Positions 1 through 9,128 of a stretch of 64,000 bases of DNA are shown piece by piece. Location of the stretch: positions 806,001 through 870,000 of the forward strand of contig NZ_CP050307.1 in the NCBI RefSeq assembly GCF_014189535.1. The letters run 5' to 3'. The stretch's first letter is position 1. Every line of letters starts with the position of its first letter. This DNA is from Rhizobium lusitanum (GTDB lineage Bacteria; Pseudomonadota; Alphaproteobacteria; Rhizobiales; Rhizobiaceae). A model generated the notes under the pieces. The model did not search any database. It saw only the letters and a program-made list of their open reading frames with translations, and was not told the origin of the DNA. The position numbers and the translations under genes were made by a program.

Positions 1-216
1 TGTCACCAGAAAATCGTCGGCCGTATCGTAATCGAGGTGAGCCAAAGCGAGCGGACACCGCGAGGCAGCTCCGCAACCCATGCATCAGTTGCATGGGTGC
101 ATTGAGACCTTAGCTATACAATCAACGAGGGTTTCGCACTACATCACTCTCATCGGAGCGGATGGAGCGCCAAGCACGGCAGCTCTGCTTCGAATACCCT
201 AGGAAAGGGGATCATC
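1..216. other. Leader region upstream of the DUF1127 gene; no assured gene
   Basis: No gene can be assured here. On the minus strand an ATG at 81 opens a frame of 27 codons running off the window start (it would begin MGCGAASRCPLALAHLDYD), which could be the 5' end of a neighbouring gene, but nothing in it is recognisable. The other visible element is a perfect inverted repeat at 76-98, described separately. Confidence 0.3.
76..98. repeat. Perfect 9-bp inverted repeat, possible operator
   Basis: Arms ACCCATGCA (76-84) and TGCATGGGT (90-98) are separated by 5 nt. There is no T-tract after it, so it is not an ordinary terminator. Its place about 120 bp ahead of the DUF1127 start suits a dimeric regulator site. 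Function is inferred from symmetry only. Confidence 0.4.
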
Positions 217-363
217 ATGAACGTAGCACGCTCTTTTAATAACTGGCTCAAGTATCGTCAGACGGTCGCCGAACTGGGCCGTATGTCCACGCGCGAACTG
301 CATGACCTCGGCATCGGCCGTAGCGAAATCCGCAACGTCGCTCGTGCGGCCGTTGTTCGCTAA
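217..363 (+). CDS. DUF1127 (YjiS-like) mini-protein, 48 aa
   Basis: A 48-residue, arginine-rich protein with the DUF1127 core: an N-terminal amphipathic stretch (FNNWLKYRQTVAELGRMS) followed by the diagnostic TRELHDLGIGRSEI. The start has an AGGAAAGGGG ribosome binding site 6 nt upstream (201-210) and the stop is followed by a clear terminator at 400-430. Proteins of this family in alphaproteobacteria are RNA-associated; CcaF1 of Rhodobacter influences sRNA maturation and RNA turnover, and in Agrobacterium they affect phosphate and carbon metabolism. The next transcript here is an sRNA with CCUCCUCCC motifs, matching the DUF1127/sRNA pairing known from Rhodobacter. The family call is firm; a role in RNA metabolism is inferred. 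Confidence 0.9.
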   Translation: MNVARSFNNWLKYRQTVAELGRMSTRELHDLGIGRSEIRNVARAAVVR

Positions 364-399
364 CAGCGTAAAACGCTGATCTACAGTCAAAATTCTGCT

Positions 400-430
400 A
401 GCGCCTGCTTCCTCCCGAGCGGGCGCTTTT
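400..430 (+). terminator. Rho-independent terminator of the DUF1127 gene
   Basis: Stem AGCGCCTGC (400-408) / GCGGGCGCT (419-427) with one T:G wobble, a 10-nt loop, then TTT. It lies 36 nt after the stop codon and separates the mini-protein mRNA from the downstream sRNA. Confidence 0.75.
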
Positions 431-570
431 GCTTTGTACGCGCCACAGGCGAAGCGCGGCGTTTCCGGGTGAGGGGCTTGCCGCCTGAAAGCCGCCCGAT
501 TTTCGCATAATGCATAGCTGCCTTGCAAATAAATGCCTATGAAGTAAGCAGGTCTAGTGTATAGTCATAT

Positions 571-730
571 TCATCGAAGCAATGCACCTCCTCCCGCAGA
601 GCTTCGATGATGCGGGCGCCCTTATCCTCCTCCCAAGGTCGCCTGCGGGAACGGCAGCACTCCTCCTCCCAGCTGCTGTTCGGTTCTTTTCGAAAAGCCT
701 GCCGCACCTCCTCCCGCGGCAGGCTTTTTC
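571..730 (+). ncRNA. Four-hairpin anti-Shine-Dalgarno sRNA (cuckoo / ar14 / CcsR-like)
   Basis: Four consecutive hairpins each expose the nonamer CCTCCTCCC in the loop, at 587-595, 626-634, 662-670 and 707-715. Stem 1 has perfect arms TCATCGAAGC (571-580) and GCTTCGATGA (601-610). Stem 2 spans 612-646. Stem 3 pairs 649-658 with 672-681 (one wobble). Stem 4 pairs AAGCCTGCCGC (695-705) with GCGGCAGGCTT (716-726) and is followed by TTT, so it is also the terminator. A TATAGT -10-like hexamer at 560-565 would put the 5' end at about 571. Families with this motif (cuckoo RNA, ar14 in rhizobia, CcsR in Rhodobacter) are thought to act through the C-rich loops as anti-Shine-Dalgarno sequences or protein sponges. 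Compensated wobbles in the stems support conserved structure. The strand is set by the terminator; the exact 5' end is inferred. Confidence 0.88.
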
Positions 731-919
731 GTTTTGGGCCGAGCCGAATTTCTCCGGCGACCCGACTGGGAACCAGTCAGATCCTCACGCGCAAATCCTG
801 ACGCCAATGTGATCCCGCCCTCTCGTAAAAATTGATCATGCCCCTATGTGCGTAATAGAGAACGCGCTAGATCGGTCGGTACGTCGCAATTGTATCCGCC
901 GAAAATCAGGAGTTTGAGC

Positions 920-1795
920 ATGACCGATTCTGCCGAATACACGCCGCCGAAGATCTGGGTCTGGAACAAGGCGAATGGCGGCCAGTTTGCCAATATCAAT
1001 CGTCCGATCGCCGGGCCGACGCACGAAAAGGAATTGCCGGTCGGCCGCCATCCTCTCCAGCTCTATTCGCTGGGAACACCGAACGGGGTGAAGGTCACGA
1101 TCTTGCTCGAGGAGTTGCTGGCGCTGGGCCATAGCGGCGCCGAGTACGATGCCTGGCTGATCAAGATCGGCGACGGCGATCAGTTCGGAAGCGGTTTCGT
1201 TGATGTTAATCCAAACTCCAAGATTCCGGCGCTGCTAGATCGTAGCGGCCCGACCCCGATCCGGGTCTTCGAATCCGGTTCAATCCTGACCTATCTCGCC
1301 GAAAAATTCGGGGCGTTCCTGCCGACCGAACAGCCGGCGCGCGCCGAATGCCTGTCTTGGCTGTTCTGGCAGATGGGCAGCGCTCCTTATCTCGGTGGCG
1401 GCTTTGGCCATTTCTACGCCTATGCGCCGACAAAGATCGAATACGCGATCGACCGTTTCGCCATGGAGGTGAAGCGCGAGCTCGACGTTCTCGACCGCCG
1501 TCTCGCCGAAAGCGAATATCTGGGTGGAAAGGACTATACGATCGCCGATATTGCCGTCTGGCCCTGGTATGGCGGACTAGTGAAGGGCTGGCAGTATGGC
1601 GCGGCCGAGTTCCTTCAGGTGCAGGATTACAAGAATGTCCAGCGCTGGGCCGAGGCAATCTTTGCACGACCGGCCGTGAAGCGCGGTCGCAAGGTCAATC
1701 GCCTGTCCGGCGATCCCGCCGACCAATTGCATGAGCGTCACGACGCCAGCGATTTCGACACCAAGACCCAGGACAAGCTTACGGCCGCTGGCTAA
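920..1795 (+). CDS. yghU: Glutathione S-transferase, YghU family (disulfide-bond oxidoreductase)
   Basis: A 291-aa cytosolic GST-fold protein close to E. coli YghU (288 aa), which binds two glutathiones and reduces disulfides. The family hallmark is the extended N-terminus (PPKIWVWNKANGGQFANINRP) before the thioredoxin-like domain at about residues 45-130 (LYSLGTPNGVKVTILLEEL; NPNSKIPAL; ESGSILTYLAEKFG), then the all-alpha domain (YTIADIAVWPWYGGL) at about 140-260. I chose ATG 920, preceded by AGGAGTTT, over an upstream in-frame start at 848 that has no homologous N-terminal sequence. It is monocistronic, followed by a strong terminator. Likely role: thiol and oxidative-stress homeostasis. 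Confidence 0.9.
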   Translation: MTDSAEYTPPKIWVWNKANGGQFANINRPIAGPTHEKELPVGRHPLQLYSLGTPNGVKVTILLEELLALGHSGAEYDAWLIKIGDGDQFGSGFVDVNPNSKIPALLDRSGPTPIRVFESGSILTYLAEKFGAFLPTEQPARAECLSWLFWQMGSAPYLGGGFGHFYAYAPTKIEYAIDRFAMEVKRELDVLDRRLAESEYLGGKDYTIADIAVWPWYGGLVKGWQYGAAEFLQVQDYKNVQRWAEAIFARPAVKRGRKVNRLSGDPADQLHERHDASDFDTKTQDKLTAAG

Positions 1796-1816
1796 GCAAC
1801 CTACTCATTCGTGCTT

Positions 1817-1847
1817 GAGCCCGTCGCCATCATGGCGGCGGGCTTTT
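1817..1847 (+). terminator. Rho-independent terminator after yghU
   Basis: Stem GCCCGTCGCC (1819-1828) / GGCGGCGGGC (1834-1843) with one wobble, 5-nt loop, TTTT tail at 1844-1847. It starts about 22 nt after the yghU stop. Confidence 0.85.
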
Positions 1848-1980
1848 CATATTTGCGACTACCGATGCTTTTCCGATCGGCACGTCAGCCTCGCTCCATC
1901 TTGTTTGGCCAAATGTCTCATAGACATCGATGCGCGCATTCGAAGTGCGTCGATGAAGGACCGCAAGGGGAATGCCGCGC

Positions 1981-3569
1981 ATGCAAGAGAGCTTTGACGA
2001 CCGTGCCTCCGGCCCCGCCTCGAGCAGCCAGTTGGACAATGATCGTGATGAGCTTCTCGCTTGTCTGGTGTCCGGCGGAGACGAGAGGCTGGATTGCGAA
2101 CCCGTGACTGGCCTTAACATGTATGGCCACGGTCCATTGCCCCGGCCGCTGGATCTGGCCTTCGGTTCGTCGACCGCATCGACCATTTCCGCGCCAGCTT
2201 TCGCGGCAGTCGGCGCCTATCATGCGCAGCTTCTTCGGGAGATGGAGACGCATGCCGCCGCTGACATCTATGCGCGGGAGATCGCGAGGGTTCGAACGGA
2301 GTTGCTGCATCTGCTCGGCCTTGACGACGGCACGGAACAAGTGGACGCCGTCATGGCGACATCCGGTACCGATCTTCATCTTTTCGTCGCCGCGCTGCTG
2401 GCGCGCGAGGATAACCGGACATTGATGACCATAACGCTGATGGGCAATGAGACCGGGAGCGGGGTCATGGCTGCCGCTGCCGGCCGGCACTTCATGAACC
2501 GCGTCAGCAACGATCGCCCGGTTGCCAAGGGCGAGGAGCTCAGCCCCGGACAGGCCACGCGCAACGCCGCCGTCGCGGTGCGTAACGCGGATGGTACGTT
2601 GCGCAGCGACGACGAGGTCGAGAGCGAGTTGAGAGGCTTGATCGAACTTGCCCGCGCCGCCGGTCTCAGATGCCTTCTCGTCGTGACGGATGTCTCCAAA
2701 ACCAGCTTGCTCGCGCCCGGTCTCGATACGGTCTTCCGCTTGAAAGCACGTTTCGGCGCCATGCTCGATATCATGATTGATGCCTGCCAGTTCCGGGTTT
2801 CCGCTGCCACGATCCGCGCCTATCTCGCCCATGACTTCCTTGTGGCGCTGACAGGCTCGAAGTTCCTGGCCGGGCCGATTTTCAGCGGAGCTCTGTTGTG
2901 TCCGCCGCGATTGTCGGCTCGACTGAAGCAGCGAGCTTTGCCGGCGGCGCTTGCTGATTATTGTGCGCAAGCGGACTGGCCGGAGGGCTGGGTGGCTAGG
3001 GATGAGTTGCCGCATCGCGCCAATTTCGGCCTTCTGCTGCGATGGAAAGCGGCCCTGTTCGAACTGGAGCGTTTCGTGAAGACGCCCGACGAAAAGATAA
3101 TGGCCGTTCTGTCCGCTTTTGCCGCGGCGGTGCAGGTTCGGCTGGAGCGCGATGGCGCCTTCGAGCAGCTCGATACGCGCGCCATAGCCCGAAATCGTCT
3201 AGAGGATCGGCCATGCGGATCGCGTTGGGACGAGATCCCGTCGATCTTTTCATTCTACCTTAGAAACCCCTATCGGGGGGCATTCTGGCGGCGGCGGAGA
3301 CTGCCGCGGTTTATAAGGACCTGGCAGTCGAAGAGAGCGGCCTTACGCCGGTGCGCCTCGGTCAGCCGGTTCGCTGCGCCGATTTCGGCGATATGCCGGC
3401 AAGCGCCTTGAGAATCTGCCTGAGCGCGCCGTTGATCGTGCGGGCCTGCGAGAGCGCGCAAGCGCTGGAGAGCCTGATTGATCAGGCCATGGCGGTGCTG
3501 GATCGGACAGCCTTCGTTGCGGCGCAATTGGCACCTCGGTCGGAGGCAATCCGTGCATCGGGCGGCTAA
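1981..3569 (+). pseudogene. PLP-dependent fold-type I enzyme, frameshifted at a G6 run
   Basis: The frame encodes a fold-type I PLP enzyme (aminotransferase/decarboxylase-like). The Schiff-base lysine sits in LTGSKFLAGP, about 300 residues in, preceded by the cofactor-binding aspartate of DACQFR. Up to about 3275 the frame is convincing (SIFSFYLRNPYRG). It then turns into arginine-rich nonsense ending at 3411. The next frame continues a normal protein (GILAAAETAAVYKDLAVEES... RLGQPVRCADF... RICLSAPLIV) to TAA 3567-3569. The switch lies in a run of six G at 3275-3280: one extra G, or a -1 shift there, restores a protein of about 529 aa. It is therefore a recent frameshift, a sequencing error, or slippage. 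Start ATG 1981 has AAGGGGA well placed at 1965-1971; ATG 1972 is too close to it. Substrate unknown. Confidence 0.75.
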
Positions 3570-3592
3570 GGACTAGCATCCTCTCGCCGCGA

Positions 3593-4177
3593 TCAGGCGG
3601 CGGCGCGATGCTCGTCTCTTGCCGTCGTCCAAACTTCGCGTGCCGCATCGGCATTCATCGCGGCGATGGCTATGCCGACGATAAGGTCCGGCCAGGCCGA
3701 ATGCCACAGGAATGCCGTCACGATCCCAGCTGCGATGATAGCGATATTGGCGAGCGCATCGTTGCGGGCGGAAAGAAAGGCGGCGCGGGTCAGGCTGCCG
3801 CTATGGTCACGGAAACGAACCAGCATCATGGCGCAGGAGAGATTGACGACGAGCGCGCCGAGGCCAGTCAAGGATAATGGCAGCGGCTCGGGGGCAACCG
3901 GAACCATGAATTTATGCCAGGCGGTCCAGATGGTCGCCAGTCCGGGAATGAGGAGGATCGCGGCAAGCGCCATGCCGATACGGGCACGATTGCGTATGCT
4001 CCAGCCGAGCGCCATCAGGATCAGAAGACTCACCGAGGCGTCTTCAAGGAAATCGATACTGTCGGCAAAGAGCGATACTGAGCCTATGGACAGGGCCACC
4101 GCAAATTCGACTCCGAAATAGCCAAGATTCAGCAGCGCAACACGTTTGACCGCGTTGCGGAGAGCAATGTCCGTCAT
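3593..4177 (-). CDS. Small cation-diffusion-facilitator-like membrane protein
   Basis: A 194-aa integral membrane protein with about five hydrophobic segments and CDF-type sequence at both metal-site helices: FADSIDFLEDASVS near residues 37-50 and SARNDALANIAII near 133-145. CDF efflux pumps (Zn, Fe, Mn, Co) carry H/D-x3-D in TM2 and TM5; here TM2 reads D-x3-D and TM5 reads D-x3-N. The cytosolic C-terminal domain of typical 300-aa CDFs is absent. It may be a minimal exporter or a diverged member with another function. It is convergent with the frameshifted PLP gene and only 23 bp from it. Family assignment is fairly good; the metal is unknown. Confidence 0.7.
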   Translation of the reverse strand: MTDIALRNAVKRVALLNLGYFGVEFAVALSIGSVSLFADSIDFLEDASVSLLILMALGWSIRNRARIGMALAAILLIPGLATIWTAWHKFMVPVAPEPLPLSLTGLGALVVNLSCAMMLVRFRDHSGSLTRAAFLSARNDALANIAIIAAGIVTAFLWHSAWPDLIVGIAIAAMNADAAREVWTTARDEHRAAA

Positions 4178-4306
4178 ATGTCCTCCATCTTCCTCACCAC
4201 CCGGGCAGCAAGAGCCGGCAGGCGTCCTTCACGTTTATCTAACGTCGAATATCCGCTTGAACAGATGCACACGTCGAAGATAATCGCCGGCTATCTATAA
4301 GCTTTG

Positions 4307-5671
4307 CTAGTCTTCGCCGTCAAAGCCCGCAAATTCACTCCGGACAATGCCATGGCGCTGAAGTTTGTCGTAGAAAGTCTTGCGCGGGATGCCGAGTGCT
4401 TCGATCGTTCGGCGGACATCGCCGCCGTTTTGAGCAAGCGTTTCGCGGATGAGATCCGCCTCATAGCGCTCGACGCGGACGGGCAGGGATAGAGCCGTAT
4501 CGGCGGAAACAGTTTCACTCGGCTTTACGCCTGCGGCCGATTCCAGACCGAGGACGAAACGCTCGGCGAAGTGCGAAAGTTCGCGAACATTGCCCGGCCA
4601 GTCATGGTGCTGCAAGTGACGGCGGACGGTGGCGGAGATGGTTGGCACGTCGCGCTTGAAACGGCTGGCCGCACGCTCAGTGAAGTAGCCGAAGAGCAAC
4701 GGGATGTCGTCACGCCGGTCGCGTAGCGGCGGGATGGAGATGGTGACGACGTTGAGGCGGTAATAGAGGTCTTCGCGAAAATCGCCGCGCTGGCGCGGAT
4801 CGCCAAGATCGACCTTTGCCGCCGCCACGACACGAAGATCGATGGGGCGCACTTCATTGGTGCCGAGCGGCGTGACTTCCCGCATTTCCAGCACGCGCAG
4901 CAACTGCACCTGTATGGTCGGTGGCATGCTCTCGATCTCGTCGAGAAACAGCGTGCCGCCGCTCGCATGTTCGATGCGGCCGATACGCTTTTTCTGCGCG
5001 CCGGTGAAGGCGCCGGGCTCGTGGCCGAAAAGCTCGCTCTCGATGACGGTTTCCGGTAGGGCGCCGCAATTGAGGGCGACGAAATTGCCCTTCGCCCGCC
5101 GGCTCCAGCGATGCAGCAGGCTCGCGACCACTTCCTTGCCGCTGCCGGTCTCGCCGGTCACCAACACATCGACGTCGGTATCGGCGATCTGCCGCAGGGT
5201 GTGGCGCAGTCGCTCCATTGCCGATGTCTGGCCGATCAGCGGTAGATCGCCCTGCGCCTGTTCGGCGGCAATGCGCAGCGCGCGGTTCTCCAGGACGAGC
5301 CGACGCTTTTCCGCCGCGCGCCGCACGCTTTGCACCAGCCGGTCGGTGGCGAAGGGTTTGGCGATGAAATCATAGGCGCCGTCCTGGATCGCCTTGACGG
5401 CCATCGGGATATCACCATGGCCGGTGACCAGGATGACCGGAAGATCCGCATCCCGTGCCTTGATGTGATCGAAGAGCTGCTGCCCATCCATTTGTGGCAT
5501 GCGGATGTCGGAAACGACAACGCCGGGGAAACCGGCTTCCAATGCACCGAGCGCATCCGCAGCAGCCGAAAAGGCGGATACGGAAAAGCCAGCAAGTTCA
5601 AGCGTCTGCTTTGTTGCTTTCAACAGATCCTTGTCATCGTCGATGAGGAAGACCGGGGACGCGTTGTTCAT
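4307..5671 (-). CDS. dctD: C4-dicarboxylate sigma-54 response regulator DctD
   Basis: A 454-aa NtrC-family activator. Receiver domain at 5-120 has the acidic pocket DDD (11-13), phosphoacceptor Asp55 ([13 protein letters not shown]) and Lys in YDFIAKPF. The AAA+ domain has Walker A GETGSGKE, the sigma-54 contact loop GAFTGA and Walker [10 protein letters not shown]. The C-terminal Fis-type helix-turn-helix reads [21 protein letters not shown]. Its start overlaps the dctB stop by 4 bp (ATGA, 5668-5671), so the two are translationally coupled. In rhizobia DctD, phosphorylated by DctB on sensing succinate, malate or fumarate, binds upstream of dctA and drives sigma-54 polymerase. Target sites are visible in the dctB-dctA gap. 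Confidence 0.97.
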   Translation of the reverse strand: MNNASPVFLIDDDKDLLKATKQTLELAGFSVSAFSAAADALGALEAGFPGVVVSDIRMPQMDGQQLFDHIKARDADLPVILVTGHGDIPMAVKAIQDGAYDFIAKPFATDRLVQSVRRAAEKRRLVLENRALRIAAEQAQGDLPLIGQTSAMERLRHTLRQIADTDVDVLVTGETGSGKEVVASLLHRWSRRAKGNFVALNCGALPETVIESELFGHEPGAFTGAQKKRIGRIEHASGGTLFLDEIESMPPTIQVQLLRVLEMREVTPLGTNEVRPIDLRVVAAAKVDLGDPRQRGDFREDLYYRLNVVTISIPPLRDRRDDIPLLFGYFTERAASRFKRDVPTISATVRRHLQHHDWPGNVRELSHFAERFVLGLESAAGVKPSETVSADTALSLPVRVERYEADLIRETLAQNGGDVRRTIEALGIPRKTFYDKLQRHGIVRSEFAGFDGED

Positions 5672-7569
5672 GAAGTTGCCTTGCGCAGATGGATGATGAA
5701 ACGGGTGCCGCTCTCGTTGCTCTCAACCTCGATGCGGCCGCCATAGTCCGTGACGATGTCCTTGGAGATGACGAGGCCAAGGCCGAGGCCCTGTTCCTTT
5801 GAGGTATTGAAAGGGGTGAATAGTGAATCGAGGATCGCTGAGGGAATGCCGGGGCCATTGTCGGAGACGGTAACCTCGACGCCATCGGGTGTCTCCCGCG
5901 CCGAAACCTCGACCTTGGGCCGGTCGCGCCCTTCCAGTGCTTCGAGTGCATTCTGGAAGAGATTGATCAGCACCTGTTCGAGCCGGATGCGCGTGCCGAC
6001 GACCGTGAGCCCGGCAGGTGGAAGATCGATCGCCAGGGCATCGAGCCGGCCGGCAAAGCGGCTTCTAAGCAGGACCACGGCACCCTCGATGACGCTTCTG
6101 AGTTCCACCGGCTTCGGCGCGCTCCGTCCCTTGCGGGCAAATGCCTTCAGCTCCTCGGTGATCGTGCCGATCCGCTCGGTCAAGGCCGCGATGGAGGTGA
6201 GGTTTTCCTTTACCGGCGTGATCTGCTTTCGATCCAGGAAGATATGGGCGTTGTCCGCATAGGCGCGGATGGTGGCGACCGGCTGGTTGATCTCGTGAGC
6301 GACGCCGGCGGCGACCTGGCCGAGAATGGCGAGACGGTTGGCTTGCACCAGTTCCTGTTGCACGATCTGCAGCTTGGTTTCCGTCGTCCGGTGATCGGAA
6401 ATTTCCGCTTCCAGGCGATCGCGGGCTTGGCTCAGATCTTCTGTGCGCTCCAGCACGCGCCGTTCCAACTCCTCGCGCGCCACCCTTCCGACCGCGATCT
6501 GCATGGCGGAGACATGACGGCGCCTTAGCAGAAGGGCGGCGATCGCCAGGATCGGCACCAGCACGGTCAGCGCCAGGAAGCGCGTCTCGCGAACGGCGGA
6601 AGCAATCGCCTGTTCCGTCGGGATAAGGTAATCCAATTGCCAGGGTGTTGAAGGAACTGGTGTCGTCATGCGCAGATATTCTACAGCGCTGCTGCCGGGC
6701 AGGACCGCGCGTACGATCGACACCTCCGGGGCAATGGGGTCCGGGCGGGCGATCGGCAAGGGCGCCAGTGGCGCGTCGCCGAATTGCCGGCTCTTGCGGA
6801 TGGTTGTGATATCGCCCGACGAAAGTGGCGATGTCGTCATGAAGCGCCACGAGGGGATGCTGGTGATCAGCACGACGCCATGTTCGTCGGTAACATAGGC
6901 CGGACGGCCCGCTTCCCGCCAGTCGGCTTCGAGTTGATCGAACTCCATCTTGACGACCACGACACCCAGTGCCGCATCCGCGTCGCCAACGCGGCGGGAA
7001 ATATAGAGGCCCGGACGATTGCTGACATTACCAAGTACGAAATGCTCGGCGGTTCCTGTCTCCATTGCCCGATGGAAATAATCGCGGAAGTTATAGTCGT
7101 TGCCGACGAAGCTCTGCGCCTCACGCCAGTTGCTTGATGCGATCGCTATACCATCAGTACCAATGACATAGAGCACCGCCGCATTGGTGCCGGAGACGAG
7201 GTTCTCAAGCTTGCGATTGAGTGTCGCTACGGCAGGGCCCTTTGCGGCCACTAGGGCTTCACGCACCTGCTGATCTTCCGCCAGCAGGAGCGGCAGCGCA
7301 CGCGGGCGTTCAAGGACAGCCCGCAGCAGCGCGACTTTCAGGTTGGCATCGGTGTGGCCCTGGCCCTGCAGCGCCTCGATTGCGGTCATGCGGCCGTAGA
7401 AGCTTGCGCCGTAGAGGGCCGTTGCGATGATGGCCGCGCAGAACACCACAAAGACCATCCAGACACGACGGGAACGTCGGCTGAGTTGCTCTGGTGTTGA
7501 AAATCGTTCTGTGACCGGACGCTGCAGCATCCGCATATTGTGCATGATTTCGCGCGCGCTGCAATTCAT
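5668..7569 (-). CDS. dctB: C4-dicarboxylate sensor histidine kinase DctB
   Basis: A membrane sensor kinase of up to 633 aa. There is a TM segment near residues 35-57, a periplasmic double-PAS sensing region to about 315, a second TM ([17 protein letters not shown]), a helical linker, then the kinase core: H box [21 protein letters not shown] box [13 protein letters not shown]1 DNGPGIP, G2 [13 protein letters not shown]. Size and order match rhizobial DctB (about 620 aa). The start is uncertain: ATG 7569 abuts the palindromic site at 7572-7589 with no clear ribosome binding site, and the in-frame ATGs at 7545 and 7536 (MHNMRM) are alternatives. Co-transcribed with dctD. Confidence 0.95.
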   Translation of the reverse strand: MNCSAREIMHNMRMLQRPVTERFSTPEQLSRRSRRVWMVFVVFCAAIIATALYGASFYGRMTAIEALQGQGHTDANLKVALLRAVLERPRALPLLLAEDQQVREALVAAKGPAVATLNRKLENLVSGTNAAVLYVIGTDGIAIASSNWREAQSFVGNDYNFRDYFHRAMETGTAEHFVLGNVSNRPGLYISRRVGDADAALGVVVVKMEFDQLEADWREAGRPAYVTDEHGVVLITSIPSWRFMTTSPLSSGDITTIRKSRQFGDAPLAPLPIARPDPIAPEVSIVRAVLPGSSAVEYLRMTTPVPSTPWQLDYLIPTEQAIASAVRETRFLALTVLVPILAIAALLLRRRHVSAMQIAVGRVAREELERRVLERTEDLSQARDRLEAEISDHRTTETKLQIVQQELVQANRLAILGQVAAGVAHEINQPVATIRAYADNAHIFLDRKQITPVKENLTSIAALTERIGTITEELKAFARKGRSAPKPVELRSVIEGAVVLLRSRFAGRLDALAIDLPPAGLTVVGTRIRLEQVLINLFQNALEALEGRDRPKVEVSARETPDGVEVTVSDNGPGIPSAILDSLFTPFNTSKEQGLGLGLVISKDIVTDYGGRIEVESNESGTRFIIHLRKATS

Positions 7570-7571
7570 CT

Positions 7572-7589
7572 TGTGCGGATTACCGCACA
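7572..7589. promoter_or_regulatory. DctD upstream activator site of dctA
   Basis: Perfect inverted repeat TGTGCGG (7572-7578) / CCGCACA (7583-7589) around ATTA. It matches the type of palindrome bound by DctD ahead of dctA in Rhizobium leguminosarum and Sinorhizobium meliloti, and lies about 75-92 bp upstream of the -24 element. Rhizobial dctA normally has two tandem sites; I see only one clear copy. Confidence 0.8.
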
Positions 7590-7633
7590 GGTTTAACGAC
7601 GCGGTTGAGATTGCCCAGGAAAAGCCATTTTTA

Positions 7634-7646
7634 AATCAAGGCGTTG
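7634..7646 (+). promoter_or_regulatory. IHF-consensus site between activator site and promoter
   Basis: AATCAAGGCGTTG fits the IHF consensus WATCAANNNNTTR at every specified position. It sits midway between the DctD palindrome and the sigma-54 promoter, where a DNA bend would bring activator to polymerase. Binding is inferred. Confidence 0.55.
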
Positions 7647-7663
7647 CCTCGTTTGCTGCTGTT

Positions 7664-7678
7664 TGGCACGCTCGTTGC
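7664..7678 (+). promoter_or_regulatory. Sigma-54 promoter of dctA
   Basis: TGGCACG-N4-TTGC is a full match to the -24/-12 consensus, with GG at 7665-7666 and GC at 7677-7678. The dctA start codon is about 87 nt downstream, so the mRNA has a leader of roughly 75 nt. It is the expected target of DctD and RpoN. Confidence 0.93.
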
Positions 7679-7764
7679 TAATAACCTTTAAACAGTCGGA
7701 GGCTGTTGAGTTTTAGTCTTTGCCCGGAGGGCCGAGGAATCGGTTGGGCACAACGGAGGACATC

Positions 7765-9096
7765 ATGATTGCTCCCATCGCTGCCGACGCCGAAACGCGC
7801 GTCAAACTACCGTTCTACCGGCATCTTTATGTGCAGGTTCTCACGGCCATCGCCGCCGGCATCCTGCTCGGCCATTACTATCCGCAGCTCGGTACATCGC
7901 TGCAGCCGCTGGGCGATGCTTTCATCAAGCTGGTGCGCATGGTCATTGCGCCGGTCATCTTCCTGACGGTGACGACCGGTATTGCCGGTATGTCGGATCT
8001 GAAGAAGTTCGGTCGCGTCGTCGGCAAGGCATTCATCTACTTCCTGACCTTCTCGACGCTGGCGCTGATCGTCGGTCTTATCGTCTCGAATGTCGTGCAG
8101 CCGGGCGCCGGCATGCATATCAATCCGGCAACGCTGGACACGAAGGCCGTCAGCAACTACGCCGCGCAGGCTCATGACGCCTCCGTTGTCGGCTTCCTGA
8201 TGAACATCATTCCGGACACCATCGTCGGCGCCTTCGCCAAGGGCGATATCCTTCAGGTGCTGTTCTTCTCGGTGGTCTTCGGCATCGCGCTTGGCGCGGT
8301 TGGTGATCGCGGCCGCCCGGTTGTCGACTTCCTGCAGGCACTGACCACGCCGATCTTCCGCATGGTCTCGATCCTGATGAAGTTCGCACCGATCGGCGCG
8401 TTCGGCGCCATGGCCTTCACCATCGGCAAATACGGTATCGGCACGATCGCCAATCTGGCGTTCCTGATCGGTACCTTCTATGCCACGTCGCTGTTCTTTG
8501 TTCTGGTCGTGCTCGGCGCCGTTGCCCGCTATAACGGCTTCTCGATCCTGGCGCTGATCCGCTACATCAAGGAAGAGCTGCTGCTGGTGCTTGGCACCTC
8601 GTCTTCGGAAGCCGCACTGCCCGGCCTGATGAACAAGATGGAACGCGCCGGCTGCAAGCGCTCCGTCGTCGGCCTCGTCATTCCGACCGGTTATTCCTTC
8701 AACCTCGACGGCACCAACATCTATATGACGCTGGCGGCGCTCTTCATCGCGCAGGCGACCGATACGCCATTGTCCTTTGGCGACCAGATCCTGCTGCTGC
8801 TGGTGGCGATGCTGAGCTCCAAGGGTGCAGCTGGCATTACCGGTGCCGGCTTCATTACGCTGGCCGCCACGCTCGCCGTCGTGCCTTCGGTTCCGATCGC
8901 CGGCATGGCGCTGATCCTTGGCATCGACCGCTTCATGTCGGAATGCCGCGCGCTCACCAACTTCGTCGGCAACGCCGTTGCGACGATCGTCGTGGCGCGC
9001 TGGGAAAACGAACTGGACCAGGCGAAATTCGCGGATGCCATGGCCGGGAAATTGACAGCGGATGTCGAGACGCCCGCGTTGCAGGCTGCCGAGTAA
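7765..9096 (+). CDS. dctA: C4-dicarboxylate:cation symporter DctA
   Basis: A 443-aa inner-membrane secondary transporter of the DAACS family (rhizobial DctA is 441-444 aa), importing succinate, fumarate and malate with cations; it is the main carbon uptake system of nitrogen-fixing bacteroids. Family signatures are present: serine-rich hairpin [16 protein letters not shown], the substrate/cation motif [12 protein letters not shown], the second hairpin [13 protein letters not shown] and [21 protein letters not shown] 7765 has CGGAGGA 4 nt upstream; the longer frame from 7720 includes non-homologous residues. It is divergent from dctBD and transcribed from the sigma-54 promoter at 7664. Confidence 0.98.
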   Translation: MIAPIAADAETRVKLPFYRHLYVQVLTAIAAGILLGHYYPQLGTSLQPLGDAFIKLVRMVIAPVIFLTVTTGIAGMSDLKKFGRVVGKAFIYFLTFSTLALIVGLIVSNVVQPGAGMHINPATLDTKAVSNYAAQAHDASVVGFLMNIIPDTIVGAFAKGDILQVLFFSVVFGIALGAVGDRGRPVVDFLQALTTPIFRMVSILMKFAPIGAFGAMAFTIGKYGIGTIANLAFLIGTFYATSLFFVLVVLGAVARYNGFSILALIRYIKEELLLVLGTSSSEAALPGLMNKMERAGCKRSVVGLVIPTGYSFNLDGTNIYMTLAALFIAQATDTPLSFGDQILLLLVAMLSSKGAAGITGAGFITLAATLAVVPSVPIAGMALILGIDRFMSECRALTNFVGNAVATIVVARWENELDQAKFADAMAGKLTADVETPALQAAE

Positions 9097-9128
9097 AAAC
9101 TCTATCGGCGGTTTGAAGAAAGAAGAAG

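Noticed and set aside
1..81. Minus-strand frame running off the window start
   Set aside because: Only 27 codons are visible with no recognisable motif, so a gene call is not supported.
571..730. Four CCTCCTCCC copies read as a CRISPR or tandem repeat array
   Set aside because: The 9-bp copies are unevenly spaced (about 36-45 bp) and each lies in the loop of its own stem with different arms, which is an RNA architecture and not a CRISPR.
582..812. Short open frames across the CCTCCTCCC region
   Set aside because: The sequence is fully explained by four hairpins with terminator; the frames have no ribosome binding site and no protein-like composition.
3275..3280. Programmed -1 frameshift signal in the PLP gene
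   Set aside because: A G6 run alone, with no evident downstream pseudoknot and no conserved two-product family known to me, does not support programming; error or mutation is simpler.
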